A stretch of 64,000 nucleotides of DNA, from positions 23,542 through 87,541 of the forward strand of contig JAMPDA010000006.1 of NCBI GenBank assembly GCA_023665905.1, written 5' to 3'. How positions within the stretch are numbered: position 1 is the first letter of the stretch; each line of letters starts with the position of its first letter. The translations under genes and the position numbers were made by a program. A model generated the notes under the pieces. The model did not search any database, was not told the origin of the DNA, and saw nothing but the letters and a program-made list of their open reading frames with translations. Source of the stretch: Roseburia sp. (GTDB lineage Bacteria; Bacillota; Clostridia; Christensenellales; Pumilibacteraceae). Below, piece by piece: positions 1-9,090 of the stretch.

Positions 1-58
1 CGCCCTCGCCGCCCGCCTCGCATTTAATAAGCCTTGCCAACAATTCCAGATCGCTCAT
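1..58 (-). CDS. Cell wall hydrolase, SleB/CwlJ-like (partial, N-terminus only)
   Basis: Only the first 19 codons lie in the window; the gene runs off the left edge. The ATG at 58 (minus strand) begins MSDLELLARLIKCEAGGEG. The pattern LLARLIxxEAxGE is the opening motif of the SleB/CwlJ hydrolase family (Hydrolase_2), where this Glu belongs to the catalytic region. Family members cleave peptidoglycan, often the spore cortex, and the presence of spo0A at 44909 makes that plausible. No signal peptide precedes the motif, so a cytoplasmic or CwlJ-like form is possible. The identification rests on one short motif. Confidence 0.55.
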   Translation of the reverse strand, partial: MSDLELLARLIKCEAGGEG

Positions 59-171
59 ACCGTATTATATATGCACGCTTTTTATGGAACGTGAAAAAAC
101 GGCCGCATATGCAATGCGAGCCGTTAAAGCTTTTGTTCATGTTCAAAATATCGTTGCCGCAAATTCAATAA

Positions 172-474
172 TCAGCCGCGCCACTGATATTTTTCGAGGT
201 CCACCGCGTTGTCCGACACCGCAACTCCTTCCGCCTCGAGTAGCGCGCGCTGTCTGTCCGCGCCGCCGAAAGCGAACCCGGGCGCGAGCATGCCGCGGCT
301 GTTGACCACGCGGTGACAGGGCACGACGACGGGCGTCGGGTTTACGTGCAGTGCGTTGCCCACCGCCCTTGCGGCGTTGCGATGACCGCACATGAGCGCT
401 ATCTGACCGTATGTAGCCACCTTGCCGCGCGGTATCGCTTTTACCGTTTCGTACACTTCTTCGCAAAACGTCAT
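172..474 (-). CDS. MGMT-type methylated-DNA-protein cysteine methyltransferase domain protein
   Basis: A 100-residue protein consisting only of the C-terminal MGMT/Ogt DNA-binding domain. It has IPRGKVATYGQIA at about residues 14-26, the helix-turn-helix RAVGNAL, and PCHRV with the alkyl-acceptor Cys at about residue 53. Because Cys is present (alkyltransferase-like ATL proteins usually have Trp there), alkyl transfer from O6-alkylguanine is possible. The usual N-terminal Ogt/Ada domain is absent. I prefer the ATG at 474, 10 bp after the preceding gene. An in-frame ATG at 522 would add a Lys-rich stretch and overlap that gene by 38 bp. It is the last gene of the long minus-strand operon. Confidence 0.8.
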   Translation of the reverse strand: MTFCEEVYETVKAIPRGKVATYGQIALMCGHRNAARAVGNALHVNPTPVVVPCHRVVNSRGMLAPGFAFGGADRQRALLEAEGVAVSDNAVDLEKYQWRG

Positions 475-484
475 TTCGCCGCGC

Positions 485-1396
485 TCACTTTCCGCCTTTT
501 TCACCTTTTTCGCCTTTTTCACCCTTTCCGTCCGCGGCGCGCATAAGCTGCGGCTCGATGAGCACTTTGCCTTTGGCGTCCTTTACGTCGCGTATTATCT
601 CGCCGACTTTGGGAACACGTATGACGCCCTTCAGCGGATTTTTTATGCTGACTATCTCGTCGCGCAGTATCGCCGACACTTCCGACCGCTCGAACGCGAG
701 GTCGGTGTTTATCATGACGCAGTCGATGAGCTTGAGGTTTTTGCAGTAGCAAAGCGGCTGTGTGCCAATTATCGTGCAGTTTTTGAGCGTCAGCCCGTCG
801 CTGTACCAGGCGAGATATTCGCCCACCACGAGGCTGTTTTCCACGGTGACGTTTTTGCTGTGCCAAAACGCGTCCTTCGTGTCGAGCTTGCTGTTTTTAA
901 TGACGACGTTTTTTACGTATTGGAACGAATACTTGCCCTTAAAGTCCAGCCCGACGGCGCGGATATCGCGCGCGCGCATCATAAAATACTCGCTCTTTGC
1001 CGTAGTGTTTTTAAAGTACACGCCGACGGACGACCAGCCGAACTCTGGCGACACGATGTCGCAATCGACGATCACCGCATTCTTACATTCGCGCAACGCC
1101 TTTATGCCGTGCAGTTCCGAATTTTTAATATCTATATTGTTCGTGTACCACAGTGCGGCGCGGCAGTTTTCCGTCATCTTGCAGTTTTCGAGCGTTACCG
1201 CGCGGTCGTGCCACAGCGGATAGCGCAAGTCGAAAAAGCAGTCGGACGCGTACACCGTGCCGCACTCTTTGAGCGCGCTTTCGCCGTCCGCTTCGCCTGC
1301 GAACTTACAACCGTAGATCGCAATGTTTTCCGCGCCGTACAGCGCGCGTTCTTCGTCGAATACTTTATTCTCTTCCTTCGTCCGAATGTTCGTCAT
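485..1396 (-). CDS. DUF3737 family right-handed beta-helix protein
   Basis: 303 residues. The body is a run of short repeats ending in patterns such as ALKECGTVYASDCFF, VTLENCKMTENC and VVIKNSKLDTKDAF, the parallel beta-helix layout of DUF3737 proteins. Many aromatic residues (WH, WY, FW) sit at repeat turns. There is no signal peptide or membrane segment, so it is probably cytoplasmic. The function of the family is unknown; some database entries call it hydrogenase without support. The last 15 residues are a low-complexity Gly-Glu-Lys repeat (GEKGEKGEKGGK), likely a disordered tail. Its start overlaps the end of the upstream gene by 32 bp, which indicates translational coupling. Confidence 0.75.
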   Translation of the reverse strand: MTNIRTKEENKVFDEERALYGAENIAIYGCKFAGEADGESALKECGTVYASDCFFDLRYPLWHDRAVTLENCKMTENCRAALWYTNNIDIKNSELHGIKALRECKNAVIVDCDIVSPEFGWSSVGVYFKNTTAKSEYFMMRARDIRAVGLDFKGKYSFQYVKNVVIKNSKLDTKDAFWHSKNVTVENSLVVGEYLAWYSDGLTLKNCTIIGTQPLCYCKNLKLIDCVMINTDLAFERSEVSAILRDEIVSIKNPLKGVIRVPKVGEIIRDVKDAKGKVLIEPQLMRAADGKGEKGEKGEKGGK

Positions 1397-1868
1397 TTGT
1401 ACCCCCGTTTTGCGCTATTGCGCCGTTGAGATAGCTTATTGCCGCCGACGCGTTGAATATATGGCGCAGTCGGTATTTTTTCGTCCTGCCCTTGCCGTCC
1501 TTTGCGTAAACGGTGAGCGTGCCCGTTGCGAGATCCTTTTCGTAAAACGCGCGCTTGTACTTTATCGCCGTAACGCTGCCTATCGGAACAGACTTTCGCG
1601 CGTCCGAGCCTCTGCGCTTAAGCACGATGCGCGTGTTATATACGGTATATGTCTGCTCGTTGCCGAGCGACAACAATATGGCAATGACGCCGAAAACGAG
1701 AACGATCGCGGCGACGAGTATGCCTATCAACACGCTGAGCGCGCACAGTCCGCACGCCGCCGCCGCGAGCACGACGGCAAAGCATGCGCGCACCGCGATA
1801 GCCTTGCGCCGATACGCTTTGTAATTCATTGTGAACTGGAACAGCACTTTTTCTTCTATATCGTCCAT
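1365..1868 (-). CDS. Small membrane protein with bacterial PH-like domain
   Basis: 167 residues. Residues 1-23 are cytoplasmic, two hydrophobic helices follow at about 24-45 and 48-68 in a short hairpin, and residues 72-148 form a beta-rich domain (TYTVYNTRIVLKRRG, SVPIGSVTAIKYKR, GTLTVYAKDGKGRTKKYRL) resembling the bPH2/DUF304-type pleckstrin-like fold that follows a TM hairpin in many Firmicutes proteins. The C-terminus is acidic. No catalytic motif is visible. It sits 7 bp after the antiporter gene in the operon and overlaps the DUF3737 gene. Function is unknown; a membrane-associated scaffold is an inference. Confidence 0.6.
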   Translation of the reverse strand: MDDIEEKVLFQFTMNYKAYRRKAIAVRACFAVVLAAAACGLCALSVLIGILVAAIVLVFGVIAILLSLGNEQTYTVYNTRIVLKRRGSDARKSVPIGSVTAIKYKRAFYEKDLATGTLTVYAKDGKGRTKKYRLRHIFNASAAISYLNGAIAQNGGTNDEHSDEGRE

Positions 1869-1875
1869 AGTCCTC

Positions 1876-2880
1876 CTACAAAACTATCACAGCGGTGGTC
1901 AACAGCAGATACAGCACGTACAGCGCCGGACTGACGCAGTTCAGCGCCTGCGCGCCGAATAGCGCCGCGCGTTGCCGTTTTTTCGAGTTCTTCAATATCA
2001 TCATCGCGAGCGTGGCGACGGTCGCTATCGCGCCGAGGATCAAAAGGCATTTCGAGTCGAAGTTGAGCGCGTACACGTCGGCGGTGTTCGGCATAAACGA
2101 AAGTATATCCGCAACGACTAAAATGGTGAAGTTGAAGATGTTGGAGCCCACTATATTGCCTGCCGCGGCGTCGAAATTGCCGCGCTTGCACAGCGTTATG
2201 GAGGATATGAGTTCGGGAAGGCTTGTGGCGACGCCCAAAAACAGCGCGCCCGCAAAGGTCTTGCCGAGCTCGAGCTTGTCCGCCACTGCGTCGGTGAAAT
2301 ACGTCATGCATATCGACGCGCCTATCAAAACGACCGCGCACACACCGAACCTGACGAGCGCTTGCTTCAGCGTTATATTTTCGTCCGCTCCGTCGTCCGA
2401 CTTTTCGGAGGTCTTGGGCATTTTGCTCAAAAACAGCACGTACAGCACGAGTATGGCAAAGGACACCGCCGAGTACCAGGCTATGCGCATGTACTCGCCA
2501 AAAAACAAACCGATCGCGGTGAGCGCGTACATGCCGAGCGCAACGACGAGCGCTATGCAGTAAAACGGCGTGAACTTCACTTTTTTAAAACCGCGCGCGA
2601 ACACGAGCATTATCATTCCGAAAAACGCAAGGTTGATAAGGTCCGACCCCAAGATGTTGCCGATGACGATCGAGCTTTCACGCACGACCCAGATCGCCGA
2701 CAGGCTGGTGAAAAGCTCGGGCAGGCTCGTGACCGCGGCGAGCATGACGCCGCCTATGAACGCGCCCGAAATATTGCTCTTGGCGTCGATTATGTCCACG
2801 TACTTTCCGAGCTTCATCGACAGCACAACGACTATCGCGACCATCGCGACATATCCGACGTACACTATCCAATCGCTCAT
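1876..2880 (-). CDS. Calcium/cation antiporter, CaCA family (YrbG-like)
   Basis: 334 residues and about ten hydrophobic segments. Two homologous halves each carry the alpha-repeat signature of Na+/Ca2+ exchangers: TSLPELFTSL at residues 51-60 and a second GVATSLPELISS in the C-terminal half, both with the ion-binding Glu. A polar cytoplasmic loop between the halves (KMPKTSEKSDDGADEN) is typical. The protein should exchange Ca2+ or a similar cation for Na+ or H+ across the cytoplasmic membrane. Its ATG overlaps the stop of the upstream radical SAM gene (ATGA), so the two are translationally coupled. No riboswitch is seen because the gene is internal to an operon. Confidence 0.88.
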   Translation of the reverse strand: MSDWIVYVGYVAMVAIVVVLSMKLGKYVDIIDAKSNISGAFIGGVMLAAVTSLPELFTSLSAIWVVRESSIVIGNILGSDLINLAFFGMIMLVFARGFKKVKFTPFYCIALVVALGMYALTAIGLFFGEYMRIAWYSAVSFAILVLYVLFLSKMPKTSEKSDDGADENITLKQALVRFGVCAVVLIGASICMTYFTDAVADKLELGKTFAGALFLGVATSLPELISSITLCKRGNFDAAAGNIVGSNIFNFTILVVADILSFMPNTADVYALNFDSKCLLILGAIATVATLAMMILKNSKKRQRAALFGAQALNCVSPALYVLYLLLTTAVIVL

Positions 2881-3512
2881 TTTCCGCTCTCCGTGACGTG
2901 CGAGGCGTAATTATCGCCGATATACTCGCGAACGCGCAGCGGCACGCCGAGCCGAGCCGCGAGTTTTCGGCACTTCTCCTCGTCGTCTTTACTTATAACG
3001 TCAACGACCGTCACCGTCACGTCTATATCTTCCGCCTTGCAGTCGCGTATAAAATCGAGCACGGCGGAAAACGCCGCTATGCCGTAGCGCGACGAGGTTA
3101 TCGCAAGGTACGACCTTTCGTCAAACTGGTTCAAAGACACCGACACCCTGTCTATGCAGTCTTTAAGCTCGGGCGCGATATTCCGCCCTGCGGACATGCC
3201 GCCCAATCCGTTCGTGTTGAGGCGCGTGCGCAAGCCCATCGTCTTAAACCGCTTCGCGCACTCTATAAGAACGTCGAGCGCTTCTGTGGGCTCGCCGTAG
3301 CCGCAAAACACGACCTCGTCGCTCGTCAGCCTGTATTTGGCGGCGGCGTAAGCGGCGATAATGTCGTCCGCCGACGGCTCTTTTGCTATCCAAAGCTTTG
3401 TACCGGCTATGCAGTCGTCGGTCGTGCGAATGCAAAACTTACAGTTATTCTGACAGCGGTTGGTAAGATTGATATACGCTACGCCGTCCAAAACATAAAC
3501 GTAGTTGTCCAA
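2877..3512 (-). CDS. TatD-linked radical SAM protein
   Basis: 211 residues with the radical SAM CxxxCxxC cluster motif at C20, C24 and C27, then VFCGYGEPTE (SAM-binding glycine region), LRTRLNTNGLG and IDRVSVSLNQFDE. It is shorter than full radical SAM TIM barrels and has no extra Fe-S domain. Position is diagnostic: it begins 3 bp after the stop of tatD, the arrangement that defines the TatD-linked radical SAM family of Firmicutes. The substrate is unknown. Coupling to TatD suggests nucleic-acid end processing or a related quality-control step, but that is inference. Confidence 0.85.
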   Translation of the reverse strand: MDNYVYVLDGVAYINLTNRCQNNCKFCIRTTDDCIAGTKLWIAKEPSADDIIAAYAAAKYRLTSDEVVFCGYGEPTEALDVLIECAKRFKTMGLRTRLNTNGLGGMSAGRNIAPELKDCIDRVSVSLNQFDERSYLAITSSRYGIAAFSAVLDFIRDCKAEDIDVTVTVVDVISKDDEEKCRKLAARLGVPLRVREYIGDNYASHVTESGK

Positions 3513-3515
3513 CTA

Positions 3516-4289
3516 TCACTTCTCCGTCATGCGGAAAAACAGCCGCTTTACGTTTTCGGTAGTCGCGCGCTCGATGATCTCCGGCGAAACGCCCTTGATC
3601 TCGGCAAGCCTGTCGCGAACGAGCGCGACGTTTTTGGGATAGTTGATCTGTCCCAAGAATTTCGACGGCGAAAGGTACGGCGCGTCGGTTTCGAGCAATA
3701 TCCTGTCGAGCGGCGTTTCCTTTGCCGCCGCCGCGAGGTTTTTGGCGTTGTTGTATGTCAGTTTTCCGCCGAACGCGAGATATAAACCCTTGCGCACGCA
3801 GTATTTTGCGGTTTCCACGGAGCCCGAAAAACAATGCATCACGCCACTCTGCGGAAAATTCCTGTCTTTGAGAAAATCATAAAATTCGCCGGCGGCTTCG
3901 CGGACGTGGAACATCATCGGCAGGCAAAGCTCGCGCGCGAGCTCGTACTGCGCGTTCAAAGCGGCGATCTGCGCCGGCTTATCGAAGTCGTCGCGGTGAA
4001 AGTCCAATCCGAACTCGCCTATCGCGACCGTCTTTTTGTGCGAAGCGAGGCGGCGCAACTCGTCGAGCCCGTCCGCCGACACCTCCTCGGGATAATACGG
4101 GTGCACGCCCACCGTTGCGAATATGCCGTCGTTGCAGTCGGCGAGCCGAACGCACTCGCGCGAAGACGCGAGGTCGCAGCCGACCGAAATTATCGCTTCC
4201 AGCCCGTCGCTCGCCATGCTCGCTATTATCGACTTGCCGCCGTCGCCGTACTGCTCGTCGTATATGTGCGCGTGCGAATCTATCAGCAT
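3516..4289 (-). CDS. tatD: TatD family metal-dependent hydrolase/DNase
   Basis: 257 residues, the normal family length. Metal ligands are visible: DSHAH at residues 4-8, GEFGLDFHRD (metal-bridging Glu), MFHVREA, MHCFSGS and LETDAPYLSP. TatD proteins are two-metal phosphoesterases with 3'-5' exonuclease activity on DNA or RNA. The start overlaps the metG stop by 7 bp; metG-tatD is a common gene pair in Bacillota. The downstream partner is a radical SAM gene that is specifically linked to tatD. Cytoplasmic, with no signal peptide. Confidence 0.92.
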   Translation of the reverse strand: MLIDSHAHIYDEQYGDGGKSIIASMASDGLEAIISVGCDLASSRECVRLADCNDGIFATVGVHPYYPEEVSADGLDELRRLASHKKTVAIGEFGLDFHRDDFDKPAQIAALNAQYELARELCLPMMFHVREAAGEFYDFLKDRNFPQSGVMHCFSGSVETAKYCVRKGLYLAFGGKLTYNNAKNLAAAAKETPLDRILLETDAPYLSPSKFLGQINYPKNVALVRDRLAEIKGVSPEIIERATTENVKRLFFRMTEK

Positions 4290-6265
4290 ATCTTATCTCC
4301 GGCATTGCCACTCGGCGTCACAAGCCGCGGCAGTCCGTCCTCTCCCACCGAGCAGAGCAGCATGCCCTCGGAAACTATCCCGCACAGCTTTGCTGGCTTG
4401 AGGTTGGCGACCAAAGCCGCCTTTTTGCCCTTTACGTCCTCGGGTGAGTACGCGCGCGCGATCCCCGACACTATGGTGCGGCGGCGCTCGCCGTCGAAGA
4501 CGGTAAGCTTCAAAAGCTTGTCTGATTTTTCGACGCGCACGCAGTCCTCTATATCGACGACGCGAAGTTCGGTCTTGAAGAAATCGTCTATCGTTATCGT
4601 ATCTGCGGGAGCGTCACCCTTTTTATCGGGCGCGGCTTTATCGCTCGGCTTTTTTGCGTCGGACTTAGCCTTTTCGCCTTCCGCTATCTTTTCGAGCTCG
4701 GCGAGCTCCTTTTTCATATCGAGGCGATTGAGTATGGGCTCTATCTCCGAAGTTTTGTAGTTATCCACCGCGCCGAACGAGCATTGCGAAAAATCGCTCG
4801 GAACGCTAAGTCCCAAACCGTCGAATATGCGGCGCGGATACGCGGTGATAAACGGCAGCAACAGGTTGGCGCAAATGCGCACAGCCTCAAGCAGACAGTA
4901 CATCACCGTATTGAGCCGCTCCGTATCGCCCTCTTTCTTGAGCGCCCAGGGCTTGTTGGCGTCGATGTACTTGTTAGCCCTGTCAATAACGCCGAATATC
5001 TTTTCGAGCGCCTTGCCGAGCAGCGGCTTGTCCATATCCGCGCGCACGGCGTCCAAAAGCGCGTCCGCGGCGGCGGCGAACTCTTTGTCCGCGTCGTTCA
5101 GCTCGCCCTTTTTTACATTGCCGTCGAAGTACTGACGGCACATGGCGAACGTACGGCGGACAAGGTTGCCGAGGTCGTTTACGAGGTCGTTATTTATCGC
5201 CGAAAGCAACATCTCGTTGCTGTAGTCCATATCGTCGCCGAACGGCATATTGCGCAGCAGGCAATATCTCAGCGCGTCCACGCCGTATCTGTCCGTAAGA
5301 ATGAACGGATCGACGACGTTGCCCTTGGACTTGCTCATCTTGTCGCCGTCGAACATTATCCAGCCGTGCCCGTACACGCGTTTGGGAACGGGCAGGTCGA
5401 GCGCCATGAGTATAGCCGGCCAAACGATGGAATGGAAACGCACTATCTCCTTTGCCATGACGTGCATGTCGCACGGCCAATATTTGGCGAACTTATCGCT
5501 GTTCTTTTGTCCCGTAACATCCTCGATATCGCCGTAGCCGAGCGCCGTTATATAGTTGGGTAGCGCGTCTATCCACACGTAGATGACGTGCTTTTCGTCG
5601 AACGGGACTTTTATACCCCAATCGAACGACGTGCGCGTAACGGCGAGGTCGCTCAGTCCCTTGTCGATAAAATTATTGACCATTTCCTTTACGCGCGAAT
5701 CGGGCTGAAGGAAATCGGTTTCGGTGAGCAGCTTGCGCACGCGGTCGGCGTACTTGCTGAGCCTAAAGAAATAGCAGTCCTCTTTGGAGTCGCGCACGAG
5801 CCGTCCGCAGTCGGGACACTTGCCGTCTACGAGCTGAGTTTCCGTCCAGAACGATTCGCACGGCTCGCAGTATTTTCCCTTGTACTCGGACTTATAGATA
5901 TCGCCCTTTTCGTACAGCTTGGTGAATATGTCGGCAATGGCTTTTTCGTGCGCCGCGTCGGTGGTGCGGATAAAGCCGTCGGCGGCAATATCCATGCGCG
6001 CCCACAGCTTTTTTATCCTGTCGGCGAGCCCGTCAACGAAATCGCGCGGCGTCATTCCGCGCTCGGCAGCGGCACGCTGAACCTTCTGCCCGTGCTCGTC
6101 CGTTCCCGTCAGATAAAAGACGTCGTAGCCGTCCATGCGCTTGAATCGCGCAATGGCGTCGCACGCGACGGTGGTATAGCAATGCCCTATATGCAGGCTA
6201 CCGCTCGCATAGTAGATGGGCGTGGTTATATAGAATGTTTTTTTCGTCTTTTTTTGCTGTTTCAT
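4283..6265 (-). CDS. metG: Methionyl-tRNA synthetase with C-terminal tRNA-binding domain
   Basis: 660 residues. Class I signatures are clear: the HIGH motif in GSLHIGHCYTT near residue 25 and KMSKS in DGDKMSKSKGN. A zinc knuckle (CEPC...CPDC) lies between. An anticodon-binding helical domain follows, then a Lys/Ala-rich linker and a C-terminal EMAP/OB-type tRNA-binding domain (DFFKTELRVVDIEDC to the end). It charges tRNA-Met for initiation and elongation. It begins 19 bp after the ABC transporter gene and overlaps tatD. I see no T-box leader; expression should depend on the promoter at 8998-9026. Confidence 0.97.
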   Translation of the reverse strand: MKQQKKTKKTFYITTPIYYASGSLHIGHCYTTVACDAIARFKRMDGYDVFYLTGTDEHGQKVQRAAAERGMTPRDFVDGLADRIKKLWARMDIAADGFIRTTDAAHEKAIADIFTKLYEKGDIYKSEYKGKYCEPCESFWTETQLVDGKCPDCGRLVRDSKEDCYFFRLSKYADRVRKLLTETDFLQPDSRVKEMVNNFIDKGLSDLAVTRTSFDWGIKVPFDEKHVIYVWIDALPNYITALGYGDIEDVTGQKNSDKFAKYWPCDMHVMAKEIVRFHSIVWPAILMALDLPVPKRVYGHGWIMFDGDKMSKSKGNVVDPFILTDRYGVDALRYCLLRNMPFGDDMDYSNEMLLSAINNDLVNDLGNLVRRTFAMCRQYFDGNVKKGELNDADKEFAAAADALLDAVRADMDKPLLGKALEKIFGVIDRANKYIDANKPWALKKEGDTERLNTVMYCLLEAVRICANLLLPFITAYPRRIFDGLGLSVPSDFSQCSFGAVDNYKTSEIEPILNRLDMKKELAELEKIAEGEKAKSDAKKPSDKAAPDKKGDAPADTITIDDFFKTELRVVDIEDCVRVEKSDKLLKLTVFDGERRRTIVSGIARAYSPEDVKGKKAALVANLKPAKLCGIVSEGMLLCSVGEDGLPRLVTPSGNAGDKIC

Positions 6266-6284
6266 TGCGGTCTCCGTTTTTACG

Positions 6285-8966
6285 CTATTCCGATCTCAAC
6301 GCGACGACGGGATCTCTCTTGGACGCACTGCGCGCAGGAAGCATGCCGGCTATCAACGTAAGTACGACGCTTATCGCCACAAGCAACAGCGCGTGCCACC
6401 AGGCGAGCACGACGAGGCTGGTGTTCACCGCACCGTCCGATATGCCTATAAACAGTCTGCTGAGCGGGAAAGACACTATAAACGTAAACAGCACGCCGAT
6501 AATGCCTGCGGCTAAGCCTATTATTATCGTTTCGGCATTGAACACTCGCATAATGTCGAGCTTGCGCGCGCCGACGGCGCGGAGCACGCCTATTTCCTTT
6601 GTGCGCTCCACGACGGACGCGTAAGTGATTATGCTTATCATGACCGACGACACGATGAGCGATATCGCCGCAAACGCTATGAGCACGTACGAAATTATGT
6701 CAATCATATCCTCGACGGTCGAAGTGACGAGCGACGCCGCGTCCATTGTATATATCGTGTCGTCTTCCGCTTTTTCGTCGTTGTACTGCTCTATGTAACT
6801 TATCATATCCGTCTTTTTGGCGAAAGTTATCGGATAGAAATTGTACGCGCTCGGCAGATCGCTTCCGCCCACGTGCGCGAGCGCCATGTCGCGCAGATCG
6901 TCGGCTGTTATATTGAGCCCGAGCGGCTTCGCCGTCATGGCGAGCGTGAGCGCGACCGTTGCAAAGTTGGCGCCTTCCATGGGGAAAGACCCGCCGGAGC
7001 CTATGCTCATGGAAAACGCGTCGTGGACGCACTTGGTCGTATCGGCGGCTTGCGCTCTTGCGACTTCGCTGTTTTTGCTGTTTGCGAGCACGTTTTTATA
7101 CAGCTCGGGGGTGTACACAAGTCCGCTGTTGAAAAGCGCGAGCGCGGCGCTCTCCTTTATGCGCATAACGCCTACTACTTTGAGCGTCATGTTGTTTTCG
7201 TCGTCGTAAAGCGTCGCCCACTGCTCGGCTGTCGGATTGGAATTGTCGAAGGACACGTAAATGCCGTCGCCCGCCCTTTGAGAGAACCACTGATCGTTGT
7301 AAACGAGTTTCAGTTCCTGTCCGATGACGTCGTCGAACGCGAGTTCCAGCGTTTCGGCGTCGCCCGTGCTCTGCGGCACGCTAAGACCGATACTCTGCAT
7401 GGTCGTGCGCTTTATCGTATTGTCAGAGCCGATAACGAGCGCTATCTCGTTCGCTTCCGTCGGGTACTTTCCCTGCAACACGTCGTACTGCGAAAGCACG
7501 TAATCGCGGTTGTTCAAAAGCTGTTGAAACTCGGACGAGCTCGTGCCGATCATGCTGGTGACGGCGGTGTTTACGGTGTCGAGCTTGCCGTAACCCGATT
7601 TGGTGTTCATGTTTTTGCTTATTACGTAAAGCTCCTGCGAATAGTCTGCCGTAACGTCTATGACGAGATTTTGCGGAATGTTCTTTACGTGCTCGTCGAA
7701 CTCGCGCGTGATCTTGTTGAAGTGGTACGCGGCGAGCGTCGATTTGTTTTTGACTATCAGCTTGTTGCCGTCGGGGAACTCCTCGAACTTCGCGCTCGAA
7801 CCGTTCATGTTGCCCATCATGGTATCCACATCCATGGTGATCTGCGTCACCGTAACGGGATAGTGCGCAAGCATGGACGTCTGCATGTCCTCTATGTATC
7901 CGTTGAAGCCGTTTGCGAGCGCAAGCACGAGCGCCACGCCGATAATGCCGATAGAGCCGGCGACGGACGTCGCTATCGTCCTGCCCTTTTTGGTGATAAG
8001 ATTGCGCCAGGACAGCCCGAACGCCGTGAAAAAGCTCATGGAAGTGCGCTTCATCGCGGCTTTGTTCGCCTTTGTTATCGCCTTTTGCTCTTTCTTTTTT
8101 TGCTTTAACAGCAGTTTTTCTTCCGCTTTCGCATCCGTCGCCTTATTCTCGGCAGCAGGCTGTTCGCTCGTCTCGTTCTTTTCCGCCGCCGCGGCGTTAT
8201 CGCCGTCCGCGTCCGCACTCGCGCTATCGCCTGCGCTTTCGTCCGCCTGCGCGACATCGGGCGCAGCGGGCTCCTCGATCTCGGGGAGTTCCACGGGCGA
8301 CGTGTCGCCCACTATCCTGCCGTCGAGCATGGAGATAATGCGCGTAGAGTACTCCTCGGCGAGCGCCGCATTGTGCGTGACCATAATGACGAGGCGGTCG
8401 TTGGCTATCTCTTTGAGGATATCCATGACCTGCACACTCGTTTCGCTGTCGAGTGCGCCCGTCGGCTCGTCCGCCAAGATGATATCGGGGTTGTTCACGA
8501 TAGCGCGGGCTATGGCGACGCGCTGCATCTGACCGCCGGACATCTGGTTCGGACGCTTTTTCATTTCCTTTTCAAGCCCGACGCGCTTTAGCGCTTCCGC
8601 CGCGCGGCGTTGACGCTCCGCCTTTTTGACGCCCGAAAGCGTAAGGGCGAGCTCGACGTTGCCGAGCACGGTAAGGTGCGGTATCAGGTTGTACGACTGA
8701 AAGACAAAGCCTATCTTCTGATTGCGATACGCGTCCCAATCCGACGGCTTAAAGTACTTTGTGGAGCGGCCGTTTATGACAAGGTCGCCGTCCGTATAGC
8801 GGTCGAGTCCGCCGATTATATTCAAAAGCGTGGTTTTTCCGCAGCCCGACTGTCCGAGTATGGACACCATTTCGTTTTCGCGAAAGCCGAGCGACACCTC
8901 TTTAAGAGCGTGTACTTTATCGTCGCCTACGATATAATCTTTTGTGATTTTTCTCAGTTCGAGCAT
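6285..8966 (-). CDS. ABC transporter, fused ATPase and FtsX-type permease (MacB-like)
   Basis: 893 residues. Residues 1-220 form an ATPase of the LolD/MacB class, with Walker A GQSGCGKT at 38-45, signature MSGGQMQR, and Walker B IILADEPTGALD. An Ala/Glu-rich linker (about 225-290) leads to a permease half: one TM helix near 320-345, a large extracytoplasmic domain of about 390 residues, and three TM helices at the C-terminus with the FtsX motif VERTKEIGVLRAVGA. This architecture fits mechanotransmission-type ABC systems for peptides or lipoproteins rather than a classical pore. It is the first gene of the operon, with RBS GGAGGAG. The substrate cannot be read from the sequence. Confidence 0.9.
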   Translation of the reverse strand: MLELRKITKDYIVGDDKVHALKEVSLGFRENEMVSILGQSGCGKTTLLNIIGGLDRYTDGDLVINGRSTKYFKPSDWDAYRNQKIGFVFQSYNLIPHLTVLGNVELALTLSGVKKAERQRRAAEALKRVGLEKEMKKRPNQMSGGQMQRVAIARAIVNNPDIILADEPTGALDSETSVQVMDILKEIANDRLVIMVTHNAALAEEYSTRIISMLDGRIVGDTSPVELPEIEEPAAPDVAQADESAGDSASADADGDNAAAAEKNETSEQPAAENKATDAKAEEKLLLKQKKKEQKAITKANKAAMKRTSMSFFTAFGLSWRNLITKKGRTIATSVAGSIGIIGVALVLALANGFNGYIEDMQTSMLAHYPVTVTQITMDVDTMMGNMNGSSAKFEEFPDGNKLIVKNKSTLAAYHFNKITREFDEHVKNIPQNLVIDVTADYSQELYVISKNMNTKSGYGKLDTVNTAVTSMIGTSSSEFQQLLNNRDYVLSQYDVLQGKYPTEANEIALVIGSDNTIKRTTMQSIGLSVPQSTGDAETLELAFDDVIGQELKLVYNDQWFSQRAGDGIYVSFDNSNPTAEQWATLYDDENNMTLKVVGVMRIKESAALALFNSGLVYTPELYKNVLANSKNSEVARAQAADTTKCVHDAFSMSIGSGGSFPMEGANFATVALTLAMTAKPLGLNITADDLRDMALAHVGGSDLPSAYNFYPITFAKKTDMISYIEQYNDEKAEDDTIYTMDAASLVTSTVEDMIDIISYVLIAFAAISLIVSSVMISIITYASVVERTKEIGVLRAVGARKLDIMRVFNAETIIIGLAAGIIGVLFTFIVSFPLSRLFIGISDGAVNTSLVVLAWWHALLLVAISVVLTLIAGMLPARSASKRDPVVALRSE

Positions 8967-8997
8967 CTAAAGCTCCTCCGCATAGCTATTGTACTAT

Positions 8998-9026
8998 ATT
9001 ATATACTCAAAAACAAAATTAATCAA
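8998..9026 (-). promoter_or_regulatory. Sigma-A type promoter for the ABC-metG-tatD operon
   Basis: On the minus strand TTGATT (9026-9021) and TATAAT (9003-8998) are separated by 17 bp, about 30 bp upstream of the ATG at 8966, with GGAGGAG before the start. It is the only good promoter seen for the eight-gene operon. Confidence 0.75.
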
Positions 9027-9090
9027 CAAATTATAGACCGCCGCGAATAAAAAATATTGACGGGAAAATACTAAGCAAAGAGGTGTAGCT

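Noticed and set aside
422..1429. Long plus-strand open frame opposite the DUF3737 gene
   Set aside because: It is the complement of a clear beta-helix protein; it has no RBS and an Arg/Val/Phe-rich composition typical of antisense frames in this GC range.
6266..6284. T-box leader before metG
   Set aside because: Only 19 bp separate it from the upstream gene; no T-box sequence is present.
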